Origin: Reticulascus tulasneorum
Lineage: Eukaryota > Ascomycota > Sordariomycetes > Glomerellales > Reticulascaceae
Length of the DNA stretch: 64,000 bases
Direction: 5' to 3'
NCBI GenBank assembly: GCA_001557505.1
Contig: LSAX01000003.1
Location: forward strand, 1,302,001 to 1,366,000
Numbering within the stretch: the stretch's first letter is position 1; each line of letters begins with the position of its first letter. Position numbers and translations under genes: made by a program. Below the pieces are notes generated by a model, which was not told the DNA's origin, did not search any database, and was given only the letters and a program-made list of their open reading frames with translations. Shown here in pieces: positions 54,757 to 64,000 of this stretch.

Positions 54757-55878
54757 ATGTCGTCTTCGCCTGGCAGTACCTGGATTTCGGAATACCTGGC
54801 TTCCCATCCGACCTTCACTTCTGCAACCCCTCTAGAAGGGGGTGTTAGCAATTACCTCTACCGCCTGACGAAGACAGATGGCTCAACCGTAATCCTCAAA
54901 CACGCCGAACCCTACGCCGCGTTTGATACAGCCTGGTCCTATGGCATTGGACGTATAGCATGCGAGCGCGCCGCTCTGTCCTCAATTCCTACAGCACTGC
55001 TCTCTACTTCCTCCACCGTTCCTGGAGCAGTTGAAATACCACATGTGATTTCATATGACCATGGCGAGCACAACCTCATCATGAGTGACTGTGGCGCTTC
55101 CACCAAAGATCTACACACCGCATTCCCTTCTCTTACATCGGTGCAGCGCGTGGACTACGGGCGACGGCTTGGATTGTGGCTGGCTGCGCTGCATAAGTGC
55201 ACCGGGATCGACAAGGCGGCCTTCTCTGGGAACGTCGCGGCCAAGGAACGCAAAGGAATGGATCAGAGAATCTCTCTGCTGAGCGCTGGCCTACCAATCA
55301 CCAGCTCAGGCGCTGGTACCCCGGTTCAGATCGCCTCAGAGCAGCGAGAATTTCTTGAGTTACTAGAGCCCTTTGTCGTTGCGGTTACAGAGCCAGATGC
55401 AGGTGTCGTGGTCCATGGCGACTTCTGGCCAGGAAATATCCTCGTGTCTTCATCTCCTGCTTCAATAACAAATGATTTCCTCGCCGTCATCGACTGGGAA
55501 AGCGTGCGTCTCGGCACAGGCGCTTCAGACGTCGGTGTGTTTGCTGCCGAAGCCTGGTTGCTATGCCATTTCCACAGTACCTCCGCCCGTGCCACCATCG
55601 TCGAACCAGAGGACTTTGGCATGCTCGATATGTTTCTTGCGAGTTATCTGGAGGCTATGGGAAGAGTTGAAGAGGAGTTTGTGAGGGAGGCGGTGTTGCA
55701 GTTTGCAATTAATCTAAGTGTGGGGAGGGGAGGAAGCGTGCTGATGCTTCCGGTGAAGAGGTTTGGGGTTAATATTGTGAAACTGGTGATAGGGAAGAAG
55801 AGGGATTGGGAAGGGGTGCAAGGGCTGGGTTGGGGAATGGAGGGATGGAAAGGCTGGGTTCGTGCAATGATGAAGTAA
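54757..55878 (+). CDS. APH-family (aminoglycoside phosphotransferase-like) kinase, 373 aa
   Basis: Single exon starting MSSSPGSTWISEYLASHPTF. The fold is protein-kinase-like: GGVSNYLYRLTKTDGSTVIL with an ATP-binding Lys (LKHAEPYA), ACERAAL (conserved Glu), catalytic loop VVHGDFWPGNILVSS near residues 218-232 and the metal-binding Asp in LAVIDWESVRLGTGASDVG. The order resembles 5-methylthioribose kinase/choline-kinase-like APH proteins common in fungi. The substrate is a small hydroxylated compound and cannot be specified; drug resistance is not implied. No signal peptide. Confidence 0.85.
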   Translation: MSSSPGSTWISEYLASHPTFTSATPLEGGVSNYLYRLTKTDGSTVILKHAEPYAAFDTAWSYGIGRIACERAALSSIPTALLSTSSTVPGAVEIPHVISYDHGEHNLIMSDCGASTKDLHTAFPSLTSVQRVDYGRRLGLWLAALHKCTGIDKAAFSGNVAAKERKGMDQRISLLSAGLPITSSGAGTPVQIASEQREFLELLEPFVVAVTEPDAGVVVHGDFWPGNILVSSSPASITNDFLAVIDWESVRLGTGASDVGVFAAEAWLLCHFHSTSARATIVEPEDFGMLDMFLASYLEAMGRVEEEFVREAVLQFAINLSVGRGGSVLMLPVKRFGVNIVKLVIGKKRDWEGVQGLGWGMEGWKGWVRAMMK

Positions 55879-56863
55879 ATGAAATAATCTGGATCCAGCC
55901 AGCTATTTATTATTAATTGCTAAATCGAAACCTATAATTCAAGGATTGGTTCTTGATTCAGCGATTAATTAGTGACCAGTGTTTAGTAAGGTAATGTTTC
56001 AACAGTTTGACCCTATATCTAACTCGTCTATCTCTGCTGGCCATCAATACTAGGCATATAGCTGAGGTATGGCAGCGCCATGGTTGCGGTAGGTTCGACT
56101 GCATCTCATGCCTCACAATCTGTCAGGACACTTGGAATGGATGTCGCTATCGCATCAACTTCACCGACTTGCCCATACAACCTCATATACACAACTGCGA
56201 CATCGCTCGGTCTTTCATCCCATCATTCTCGTCGTGATAGATCTGCTTGTTTGTAAACAGACTTGAAGTACAGTCCGTACAAGGTTTCTTTAATAGCACG
56301 TGGGTAGAAGCTGTATGATCTCGGAAGAAGCCGCCGTGATGGGAAAACTAGTGCGAGACAGACACGAATCACCATGCACCAGGCACTGATAACGGCTTGC
56401 GAACACGCGTGTTCCGCCGTATTCACCGTGTTCGGCTCGCTTGCCAGGATAGCATGACCCACCAAGACCCCCTTTTGCAGGACGAACCGAATGCCCCCAC
56501 TACACGTGACACCAATCAGTGGGCGTCGAATGCGCGTGTCTGACCTTAAGAGGAAATCGGGAGTACGTGCTGTCGTGATGGCCGTATCGATATGCGAGAT
56601 GGTAGTTACGCTTCCAACACTCAAAGAGTACATCAAAGTAAGATGTGATATAAAGATGGGCTTGATCGCTTTTGATAAGGATCCGAACATGCAACTAGTT
56701 CGACGAACCGATTTCTCTGGAATTTCTGGATTCCGAGTCAAGCATTATTGTCCATTGCCCAGCCACAGAGCAATTCACAATCGACAATTCGAAGTCTCAT
56801 CCCCGAGAGAGTCGAGTTTCGACCAAAGCCCAACAGCGCTTCACATCAGGAACCTTTCGCAAA
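55879..56863. other. Intergenic region
   Basis: 985 bp without a supported gene; it includes the presumed promoter of the RTA1-like gene. Confidence 0.45.
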
Positions 56864-57824
56864 ATGCCGGAGCTAAAGCCATTGAAGGGCGGATATTATG
56901 TGTGGCACTACATTCCGTCCAATGTCGCCGCCATCATATTTCTTGTCCTCTTCGTCGGAGCAACGGGGTATCACTGCTGGCGCATCGTCAGGACGAGGAC
57001 TTGGTTCTGCATCGTCTTCGCCATTGGAGGTCTCCGTAAGACACACACCCCCCCTCCCCCTCCAAAGAAAAAAGAATACACTCGATTTTCTCGAGAAGTC
57101 AAAGGCTAACACTAGCATTTTTGCAGTCGAGATTATCGGATACGCTGCACGGGCAACCGCCCGCGACAAGACTGACCAATTGATGCCATACATCATCCAG
57201 AGCGTCATGATCCTGATCGCTCCAGCCCTCTTCGCGGCCTCGATCTACATGACCCTAGGACGCATTATGCGCAGCGTTGACGGCGAACGCCATTCCTTTG
57301 TCCCCGCCAAATGGTTGACACGCATTTTCGTATGCGGCGACGTCTTCTCCTTCCTGGTCCAGTCGAGCGGGGCTGGAATAATGGTGAAGGGTAACAACTC
57401 GATGAAAATGGGAGAAAACCTGGTTGTGGCGGGTTTGTTCATCCAAGTCGCCATTTTCGGTGTCTTCTGGGCCACGGCCGTCCTTTTCCATATCAGAATT
57501 CGACGCTGGCCGACCGGCAAATCGCTTGACGCCAATTCGACATGGAAGGCGAGCCTGAACATGCTATATGGAGTCAGCGCTTTGATCATGATAAGATCTA
57601 TCTTCAGAATCATAGAGTATCTCATGGGCAGCGACGGATACCCCCTCCGCAACGAGTGGACGCTGTATGTGTTCGACTCGGTGCTGATGTTCGGCGTCAT
57701 GGTGATTTATGGCATCTGGTTCCCCAGAAACCTCCAGGCCAAGAAGTTGATGTCTGAGGAAACGGACATTTCGCTGGGGAACGGAGTGGATGTGCAGCAG
57801 ACGAACAGCTCTTATCAAAAGTAG
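56864..57824 (+). CDS. RTA1-like seven-transmembrane protein, 289 aa
   Basis: Exon 1 is 56864-57035 and exon 2 is 57127-57824 (870 nt); the 91 bp intron carries a C-rich stretch (ACACCCCCCC). Start MPELKPLKGGYYVWHYIPSN. Family motifs are FAIGGLLEIIGYAARA, APALFAASIYMTLGRIMRSV, FVCGDVFSFLVQSSGAGIMV and IRSIFRIIEYLMGSDGYPLR with the conserved E of helix 6, then LYVFDSVLMFGVMVIYG. Seven hydrophobic segments are visible and the tail is polar. RTA1-type proteins sit in the plasma or ER membrane and are linked to lipid translocation and azole or 7-aminocholesterol resistance. It lies 547 bp upstream of an Upc2-like sterol-type regulator gene. Confidence 0.92.
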
Positions 57825-58371
57825 AGTAGACACTCCATTCAGCCATGAACGACTCGGCTCCACGGCGACAAGAAGGGCAGAGGTTGATGATTCATAGTTT
57901 TGGTAATCAGAGGGCGAACCGGATAAGGCTCGGGACAGCCATTAGACATCGGGATCCTGGTGGATATTGATTTTTTTATTTTTTGAGAATTCCTTGCATA
58001 TCTGACATTGGATCTCTGCCTGACATTGTTGAAAGGGGCGCTTGTATGGATTAGTTTATTAGACCAGGTGTTTGAGGACTTGGTTCGATACGAGGAAAAA
58101 AGGTTGGTGGACGCGCAATGTCTTCAGGCTCAGCTGCATGTCCTACAGCATTAATTACAGCGGAGAGTCGCCCACTCCACCTAGGCATTTAAACAATGAG
58201 CTTCCTTATTCAAACCCCCCCACATGACCACAACATCTAAGTTTCGGCTGGGACCATCAGTTCCAGTTCCTGCTGCATCGCAATAGTCAGATAAGTTACG
58301 AGTCCGCTGATATTTGATCATTTCCCATCTGAAATTCTTTGTCAACTCTGTCAGTCTATGGCATCCGCACA
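57825..58371. other. Intergenic region
   Basis: 547 bp between the RTA1-like gene and the Zn2Cys6 gene on the same strand. A T-rich run lies near 57970. No gene recognised. Confidence 0.45.
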
Positions 58372-59661
58372 ATGACGCGTCATGCTTCCGAGGAGGACGC
58401 CAGTCCTGGCCCAGCAGAAGTCAAGCCTCGTCGGTCCCACAAGAAGTCCCGGACTGGCTGCAAAGAATGCAAAGGGCGGCACATCAAATGCGATGAAAGA
58501 CGACCTGCATGCTTCAATTGCTCGAACTCGGGTCGCCAGTGCTCCTATCTCACTTTCGACCCTGCGCGATCCAAGAGGGGACTGCTCTCGTCAGGTCGGA
58601 GTGCATCCAGCAGGAGTCTACAGAACTCAGCGACCTCGCCTTCAGTCTCATCGGAGCTGAGAGAGTTGATATTACCCAATGACGCACCTGCCGAGATCCG
58701 TCCTGAGGATGGCCAGGTCTTCACAATACACCATCTTGCGTTGCTTCATCACGCCGAAACGAATATGTCATCAAATTTCTTGCTGACGGACGATGTGTAC
58801 GCCCCCTTCATCGCGATGACTATCGAATCTGCGTTTGCAGCACCATATCTCATGGACGAGCTCCTTGCGCTCTCAGCCCTGCACCTGAGTACCGTCCACC
58901 AATCGCGGCAAGACTACTATCGGCATCAGGCAACTCAGTTGCAAACGCGGGCTCTATCTCTATTCACGCAGGCGAAGGAGGACATTTCGGACGAAAACTG
59001 TATTCCCATGTTTTTCTTCTCCGCGCTGTTGGGACTTGATATCCTGTGCAATACGCTGCGAAACTACAGAACTGACTTCAATGATTTCCTGGACCATTTC
59101 ATCGCCTACATACATCTTCACCGTGGGGTGCGGGCCGTCACGAACGCCAAATGGCACATCATCAAGGATTCAAAGCTGAAACCGTTCGTGGATTTCGCCG
59201 ACTCAGCCGATTCGCTCGAAGGCCCTGGGATTGAGTGCGAAGGTCTTCATCAGATGATCAACACCGCGGATCTTGGCCCTGCATCTGCTGACGCCTGTCG
59301 CAGCGCACTAAAAACTCTACAGTGGTCATTTAACTTCTACCATCATCTAGAGCAGGGTGGTCGCCAAGTCCATGCTGTGCCGGCATTTCCTATAACGGTT
59401 GCGGAAGAATACATCGATGTTCTGAAGCAGAGGAGGCCAGAGGCATTAGTTATCCTGGCGTATTACGCGGTCATGTTGCACTGGAATCGAGACGTCTGGC
59501 TCATCGGGGATGGTGGCCAATATTTGATACAGGCTATCACGTCACATCTTGGGACATACTGGAAAGAATGGCTAGAGTGGCCGAAGTCCATGCTATCGGA
59601 CCAATCTTTTGACCAGCTATCGATCTCGCCTGTAAGCGGAAGAAGTGCAGTCGAAGACTGA
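58372..59661 (+). CDS. Upc2-like Zn2Cys6 transcription factor, 429 aa
   Basis: Single exon from ATG 58372 (MTRHASEEDASPGPAEVKPR). Cys30, 33, 40, 47, 50 and 57 form a CX2CX6CX6CX2CX6C cluster (TGCKECKGRHIKCDERRPAC). The body has FTIHHLALLHHAETNMSSNF, SAFAAPYLMDELLALSALHL and RRPEALVILAYYAVMLHWNR, and ends with HLGTYWKEWLEWPKSML, the usual C-terminus of the sterol-uptake-control-like group. Whether it controls sterol genes is not shown; many paralogues control other pathways. The downstream 980 bp has no clear continuation. Confidence 0.9.
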   Translation: MTRHASEEDASPGPAEVKPRRSHKKSRTGCKECKGRHIKCDERRPACFNCSNSGRQCSYLTFDPARSKRGLLSSGRSASSRSLQNSATSPSVSSELRELILPNDAPAEIRPEDGQVFTIHHLALLHHAETNMSSNFLLTDDVYAPFIAMTIESAFAAPYLMDELLALSALHLSTVHQSRQDYYRHQATQLQTRALSLFTQAKEDISDENCIPMFFFSALLGLDILCNTLRNYRTDFNDFLDHFIAYIHLHRGVRAVTNAKWHIIKDSKLKPFVDFADSADSLEGPGIECEGLHQMINTADLGPASADACRSALKTLQWSFNFYHHLEQGGRQVHAVPAFPITVAEEYIDVLKQRRPEALVILAYYAVMLHWNRDVWLIGDGGQYLIQAITSHLGTYWKEWLEWPKSMLSDQSFDQLSISPVSGRSAVED

Positions 59662-60641
59662 GATGAGATGGCCCAGCATCCCTCGTTGAAGACGCCAGCA
59701 TGATCAAGATCTTGAACCGGAACTTGGTATATGCCAATGATCACGCATACAGGGAGATCACGCAGCCCAGCATCAAACCCAATTTTGGACATACAATCAT
59801 ATATTGGCCGTTAGGTGGCTTTGTTGAGGTCGGGTGCGTTTCAGTTCTCCTCGCGACGAGCCATGAGGCTGGTGAATCGTAATTCCTCGATAGCTCCAAG
59901 ACCTCGTGGAACGCAGGCAGAGTCATCAACCCAGGGCCTATGGGAGACTGTTATCAAGCAAGGGCCGGTTTCCCGAAGAATATGGTCCACCATGGCCCCA
60001 CGATCTCGAACCTCAGTATTGTACGGGATGCTCCAGCTTGGCCTAAATGTGCCCGGGCTTCTCCATGAGTTGCTAGAGACCGATCAGGAACCTGAGGTTC
60101 CGAACATCAAACTCTGATATGAGGTGTAGACTTGATTGAGCGATCATGCCACAGGATCTGCACTTGTCTGCTGCTGCGATTTGCTGAGAAGATACTTAAA
60201 GGATCAAATGGGCGTTTTTGGGAAGCCTACTGACGAGCGTTGACTCCAAGTCCTCAGTATCATCGCAGAGCAAAGGGTTCAGAATGGGAAAGCATCTGCA
60301 TATTCTGAGTCTCATACGCAGAGGCTTGACTGCGGTGGAATTGAAGTCGCGACTGAAAATGCACGCAATAGGGGATGGATCGCGGAATGGGTGCCACAGG
60401 AGTCGTGGCGAAGCGCTACTGCTTGGCCGAGATAAGTTCTTGCAACATCGGTGTTCTTGCTGCTCATCGCCAGAAGCGATCGTAAATAGCAGCCACCAAG
60501 TGATTGATTGAAACAAACTATCCGCAGATACAAATCTTGCTTGCAGTGTGGGATCAGCTCCACCCTAGAATTCGGATCCAAAGCTGTCTCCGCAGCCCAA
60601 TAATTCTGTCGTTCGCTTGCAATCCATGCACTGCTAGGCTC
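59662..60641. other. Intergenic region, convergent ends
   Basis: 980 bp between the regulator and frataxin 3' ends. Short open frames exist (for example 59815-60117) but show no family and poor coding character. Possibly relic sequence. Confidence 0.4.
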
Positions 60642-61313
60642 TTACTCTCCGTAGTGCGATTCAGCAATGCTGAGATCTATTCCCAGCTCCTTCAGAAATA
60701 TGTCATTCAATGATGAGCCATCTCGGATATATAGCCATCCATTGGCACCTGTTCCTTCCTTTTCGTTCTGACTTTCGCCGACAATGACCCAGTCGTATCG
60801 CTTGGGACCGGAGATCGGGGATGAGAGCCAAATTTGCTTGTTCGGGGGTTGTTTGTTGATGACATATGTGCCGACTTCTGGGAAGGACACGGAGAGAACA
60901 CCAGCCTAAGCACGTCAGATGGTGCAGCTGGGGGAAGAGCAGGGGAAACAAACCGAGAAATCCACATCCACACCTTCCTTTGCGTCCGCGATCTCTTCAA
61001 ACTTGGCCAATATCGACTCGAGATACGTGTCTGCCAGTTCATGATACTCGGCATCACTCAATTCTGCCACGTTCATGGAGACCTCGGTTGATGTTGCTGG
61101 CTTAGCAGCTGGCTCGTCCGTGTCGGGCATAATTCCTCGTGGTCGTGCTGAAGTCGTCGTGAAGAAGTTCCGAGACACAATTGGCCTCGCGCACAGTGCT
61201 CGAGGAATGGCCGAGAGAATTAGGGACTTTTGGGCGCCCGATCGAGCAACCGTCGAAAGTTGAAGCCCACGAGTGGCTACTCGGGTGATCTTAACTAGCC
61301 CGCTGCGTGCCAT
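60642..61313 (-). CDS. yfh1: Frataxin, mitochondrial, 207 aa
   Basis: Iron-binding mitochondrial matrix protein that promotes iron-sulfur cluster assembly on the NFS1-ISU complex. Exons are 61313-60954 and 60905-60642 (624 nt) with a 48 bp intron. The first 60 residues are Arg/Ser-rich without acids ([20 protein letters not shown]), a mitochondrial presequence. The fold begins [20 protein letters not shown], with acidic helix 1 ([18 protein letters not shown]), then [37 protein letters not shown] and the C-terminal helix [13 protein letters not shown]. Length and motif order are normal. Confidence 0.96.
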
Positions 61314-61732
61314 TGTTGCTGCAAGTGATGCACGGATTCGGAGCAACGGCAGATAAATCGGTATTATTACAAGCACTCAGGCCAGTCCTAGGGACACCAA
61401 GTGATTAGATGATGGCTTTTGATGGTGGACAATGGAGATGGTCGGAGAAATCGCTCATGATGGTGATTGTTAAAGGGCAAAGCTTCCCCTCGGCAAGATC
61501 GAAGCTCAGGAAAGCTATCGAATGCAAATGGGAAAGCCTTGACCATATTGAGGACCGTGCACGTTGGAAGTCATTCTTGCCAGGCACGGGTTTCTAGATC
61601 GACCCCACTAAATTAACCCTCAGTACGCCGATAGGCACTAATTATTTGCTGCTCTTCTACCCATCGACACGAATAGTTCACAGTTCATGATCTCTTCTTG
61701 GGTGTTGTAATGGTAACACGAAAGCCGACACG
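61314..61732. other. Divergent promoter, frataxin and AP-3 sigma
   Basis: 419 bp between the starts of two housekeeping genes. No further feature recognised. Confidence 0.5.
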
Positions 61733-62349
61733 ATGATAAACGCTTTCCTGGTATTTAATGGCCAAGGCCAGCCGAGGTTGACAAAATTCTATACCCAGTT
61801 GGTATGACCGCGAAATGCAGCTGGTGTCGCTCGTGATGCTAAGTATCGTAGGAAACAAGTATACAACAGAGACTAATATCGGAGATATTCACCTTGGTAT
61901 CGAATCGCCCAACGGGGTCCTGCAACTTCCTCCCCTTGCCACCGCTACTGGCTGCCTCGGGAACATCGCACTCGTCTTCGGAGGAGCAAAATGACGTGCC
62001 ATCACTCGTGACATACCGTCACTACGCCACCCTATTCTTCATCGTCATCTCGACGTCCACCGAGTCGCCGCTAGCTCTTATAGACTTGATCCAGGTATAT
62101 GTCGAAGCGCTAGACAAGCTGTTCGAGAACGTATGCGAACTTGACCTCATCTTCAACTTCGAGACCCTCCACGCCACGCTAGGAGAGATGATTGTTGGAG
62201 GAGTAGTTATCGAGACGGGTTTGGATCGCATAGTGGCAGGAGTCAGAGCCCAGGGAACCGTTGCAAAGCGCCCTGTAAATGAAGGGCGAGGCGCTGGCCT
62301 GGGATCTGGCTTGAGTATGGGAAGTAATTTTGTCTGGCACGGACGGTAG
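61733..62349 (+). CDS. aps3: AP-3 adaptor complex sigma subunit, 188 aa
   Basis: Small subunit of the AP-3 adaptor that sorts cargo from Golgi to vacuole. Exon 1 (61733-61801) gives MINAFLVFNGQGQPRLTKFY; a 50 bp intron ends at 61851 and exon 2 continues ETSIQQRLISEIFTLVSNRP. The fungal Ser-rich insert (LAASGTSHSSSEEQNDVPSL) precedes YRHYATLFFIVISTSTESPL, ALIDLIQVYVEALDKLFENV, CELDLIFNFETLHATLGEMI and VVIETGLDRIVAGVRAQGTV, which are diagnostic of AP-3 rather than AP-1/2 sigma. The C-terminal tail is glycine-rich. Its 3' end faces the small one-TM protein gene 125 bp away. Confidence 0.95.
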
Positions 62350-62474
62350 AACGAGAATGTACAATTGAATGGGAGATGTGCATATTCTCCTGATACTATT
62401 ACACATGCGCTCGAACGGGTATAGAAACAGCAAAACTCCAACCCAAGTATAAATGTAGAACAGTAATGTATCGC

Positions 62475-62989
62475 TCAACCTGATGATGGTTCTTCCGGTG
62501 GAGGCGGACGTGGCGCGTCTGGTCGTCGGTCATATCTTGTGTCGGGGGTGAAGATGCCAAACACAGTTCGAAAGCGTTTCCGAAACTGTAGGGTTTGTCA
62601 GATATCAAGCGCCACACGAGAGACGACGAAGCTGTTGTATACCTCCTCGGATGGCCTGTATTCAGTACCGAAGAATTCGAGTTCCGAGAATAGAAACGTC
62701 CACAGCAAGAAACCTGAGATGTTGATTAGCTCGACCGTAGCTGGGAGGAGTTATTGTACTGACCCGTGACAGTAACTAGCTGAATGAGTTTGATGGCTTT
62801 GTTCCACCTCGGTCGGGCATACGCCAGAGCCAGCCTCCGCTTGTACTTCTTCTCGAACCGCAGCTGGGCTTGGGGAGTCAACCTCGTAAAGTCTGGCGGC
62901 CAAACTTTCTTCGTTTTGTAGGGATTGTTGAAAACTGTCAACGGCGAGGCGGCAGACCCAGCCATGCGACGGATAAGGGTAGGTAGCAT
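62475..62989 (-). CDS. Small one-TM, probably mitochondrial, protein of unknown function, 135 aa
   Basis: Exons are 62989-62764, 62713-62643 and 62585-62475 (408 nt); introns of 50 and 57 bp join in frame, the second with a CTGAC branch site. The basic N-terminus MLPTLIRRMAGSAASPLTVF suggests mitochondrial import. A very basic stretch follows (LRFEKKYKRRLALAYARPRW), then a single hydrophobic span assembled across intron 1 (IKLIQLVTVTGFLLWTFLFS), then FFGTEYRPSEEFRKRFRTVF and a Pro-rich end. Regular composition and placement among housekeeping genes suggest a conserved gene, but I do not recognise its name. Confidence 0.75.
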
Positions 62990-63404
62990 AATTGGCTTCC
63001 GAACGGGATTTCTGTAGTAAATTCGTTGCGAAACTATTCGACTGCAGCATTGGCATCGATGATTCGTCGCGAGAAGAGCTTTGTTTGCTCAAGAAGACTC
63101 GCCTCGGGTTGAAGCGAGAGCCCCAAGCACAGCCACAGTCCGTGCGCTCTGCATGACACAAGCCCCTGTGGAAGTTGCCAAAGGATGGTAATAATTACCC
63201 CGCCACCGATGGAGGGGCAGACTCATCTGTAAAACACCAAAAAAGTTCGTGACTCAACTTTCGAGGAAAACATCAATCGGAATCACGGTACATTCGAGCG
63301 CCTCGATGAGTCAATGCAACATTTGAATCCTCGAATAGAAAGTTCTTGACATTACTCGATTCCCCTCGCGCTGCTAAGGTTAAGTCCAAGCTGATACCGA
63401 TACC
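62990..63404. other. Divergent promoter, small TM protein and leucyl-tRNA synthetase
   Basis: 415 bp between two starts. No additional feature recognised. Confidence 0.5.
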
Positions 63405-64000
63405 ATGGCGAGCTCGACCGCGACAGCCCTCGAAGGGCTTACCGTCTCCAAGACGAAGGAGTTGAAAGGAGTATGCAAGCTCTTGTCTTATGATGCTTAT
63501 ACATCTACTGACAATGATAACTTCAGACTGAGAAACGAGATCATCTTATCACCACCGAAAAGAAATATCAGCAAAAATGGGCGGAAGACCGAATATTCGA
63601 AGCGAATGCTCCTTCTATCGACGAGATCCCATCCGGCTCTGTGTCAGGTGCTGATCTTCGAGAGAAATATCCGTGAGATAGCTATGGAGATATATGGAAT
63701 GGCTTATTCTGACTATGAAATACAGGAAGTGGTTTGGCAACATGGCCTATCCTGCAAGCTCTTCGTGTTGTCTCTCAGCCTGGTTTAGTCCTAACATCCT
63801 CAACAGTACATGAACGGCCGTCTCCATGCAGGTCATCTTTTCGTAGGTTTCCTCATTTCGCGATAAGACTGTCTTATACTGATTGAGACGTTTCCCAGTC
63901 CCTCAGCAAGGTCGAGTTCACCGCTGGCGTTGCGCGCATGCAAGGCAAGCAAGCTCTGTTCCCAATGGGCTTCCACTGCACCGGCATGCCGATCAAGGCC
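63405..64000 (+). CDS. Cytosolic leucyl-tRNA synthetase, N-terminal part, cut by window edge
   Basis: Class I synthetase charging tRNA-Leu. Exons are 63405-63470, 63527-63672, 63726-63753, 63807-63842 and 63899-64000 onward. The protein begins [20 protein letters not shown], then [41 protein letters not shown] (HIGH-type signature HAGH) and [34 protein letters not shown], matching the eukaryotic cytosolic LeuRS N-terminus. Intron 3 (63754-63806) starts with GC (CCT|GCAAGC) and ends CAACAG, a GC-AG intron; no GT donor would keep the frame. Five exons within the first 600 bp are unusually many for this window. Confidence 0.93.

Noticed and set aside
22901..59661. A complete secondary-metabolite gene cluster
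   Set aside because: There are tailoring-type enzymes and regulators, but no PKS, NRPS, terpene synthase or prenyltransferase core, and the genes are mixed with unrelated ones.
59815..60117. 100-codon frame downstream of the Upc2-like regulator
   Set aside because: Starts without a clear ATG context, basic and low in hydrophobic core; the regulator already ends with its family's usual C-terminus.
1..64000. CRISPR arrays, insertion sequences, operons, ribosome binding sites
   Set aside because: The DNA is eukaryotic with spliceosomal introns; no such prokaryotic features are present, and no intact transposon frame was found.

Overview
The window is nuclear DNA of a filamentous ascomycete (Pezizomycotina). 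The signs are dense genes on both strands split by short GT-AG introns of about 48-122 bp with CTRAC-type branch sites, plus families typical of these fungi: a HET-domain protein, a Clr5-ankyrin protein, Zn2Cys6 regulators, an RTA1-type membrane protein, a WSC-domain surface protein, a DUF1996 protein and a GH128 glucanase. I cannot name genus or class from sequence alone.

Layout. 1-7.5 kb: a histidine-phosphatase-fold gene cut by the left edge, a possible 91-residue small gene, a large Clr5-ankyrin gene and a decayed TPR fragment. 7.5-13.3 kb: a 5.9 kb stretch with almost no coding signal. 13.3-22.1 kb: a SulP sulfate permease, a six-cysteine secreted protein, an argininosuccinate-lyase-like gene with an apparent one-base frameshift, a DUF1996 protein and a GPI-type GH128 glucanase. 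22.9-31.8 kb: an SDR, an omega-like GST, an acyl-protein-thioesterase-like hydrolase, a Zn2Cys6 regulator and an FAD monooxygenase. 33.0-43.2 kb: a secreted tyrosinase, an HSP31/DJ-1 glyoxalase, a ten-cysteine defensin-like secreted peptide and a 1,525-residue Ser-rich WSC surface protein. 44.8-55.9 kb: a HET protein; indoleamine 2,3-dioxygenase and kynureninase transcribed divergently from one 766 bp region with several inverted repeats; a carboxymuconolactone-decarboxylase/AhpD-like protein; a secreted cupredoxin; an APH-type kinase. 56.9-59.7 kb: RTA1-like protein and an Upc2-like regulator. 60.6-64 kb: conserved housekeeping genes (frataxin, AP-3 sigma, a small one-TM protein, and cytosolic leucyl-tRNA synthetase cut by the right edge).

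How they work together. The clearest functional unit is IDO plus kynureninase: tryptophan to N-formylkynurenine, then (after formamidase, not seen here) kynurenine to anthranilate. The Zn2Cys6 regulator at 27.5 kb with the FAD monooxygenase just downstream is a plausible regulator-enzyme pair. Many other accessory products are predicted to be secreted or at the cell surface (tyrosinase, cupredoxin, defensin-like peptide, WSC adhesin, GH128, DUF1996, six-Cys protein). No PKS, NRPS or terpene synthase core gene, no intact transposon and no complete tRNA or rRNA was seen. Exon boundaries were worked out by hand from splice signals and reading-frame continuity, and each coding total given was checked to be a multiple of three.
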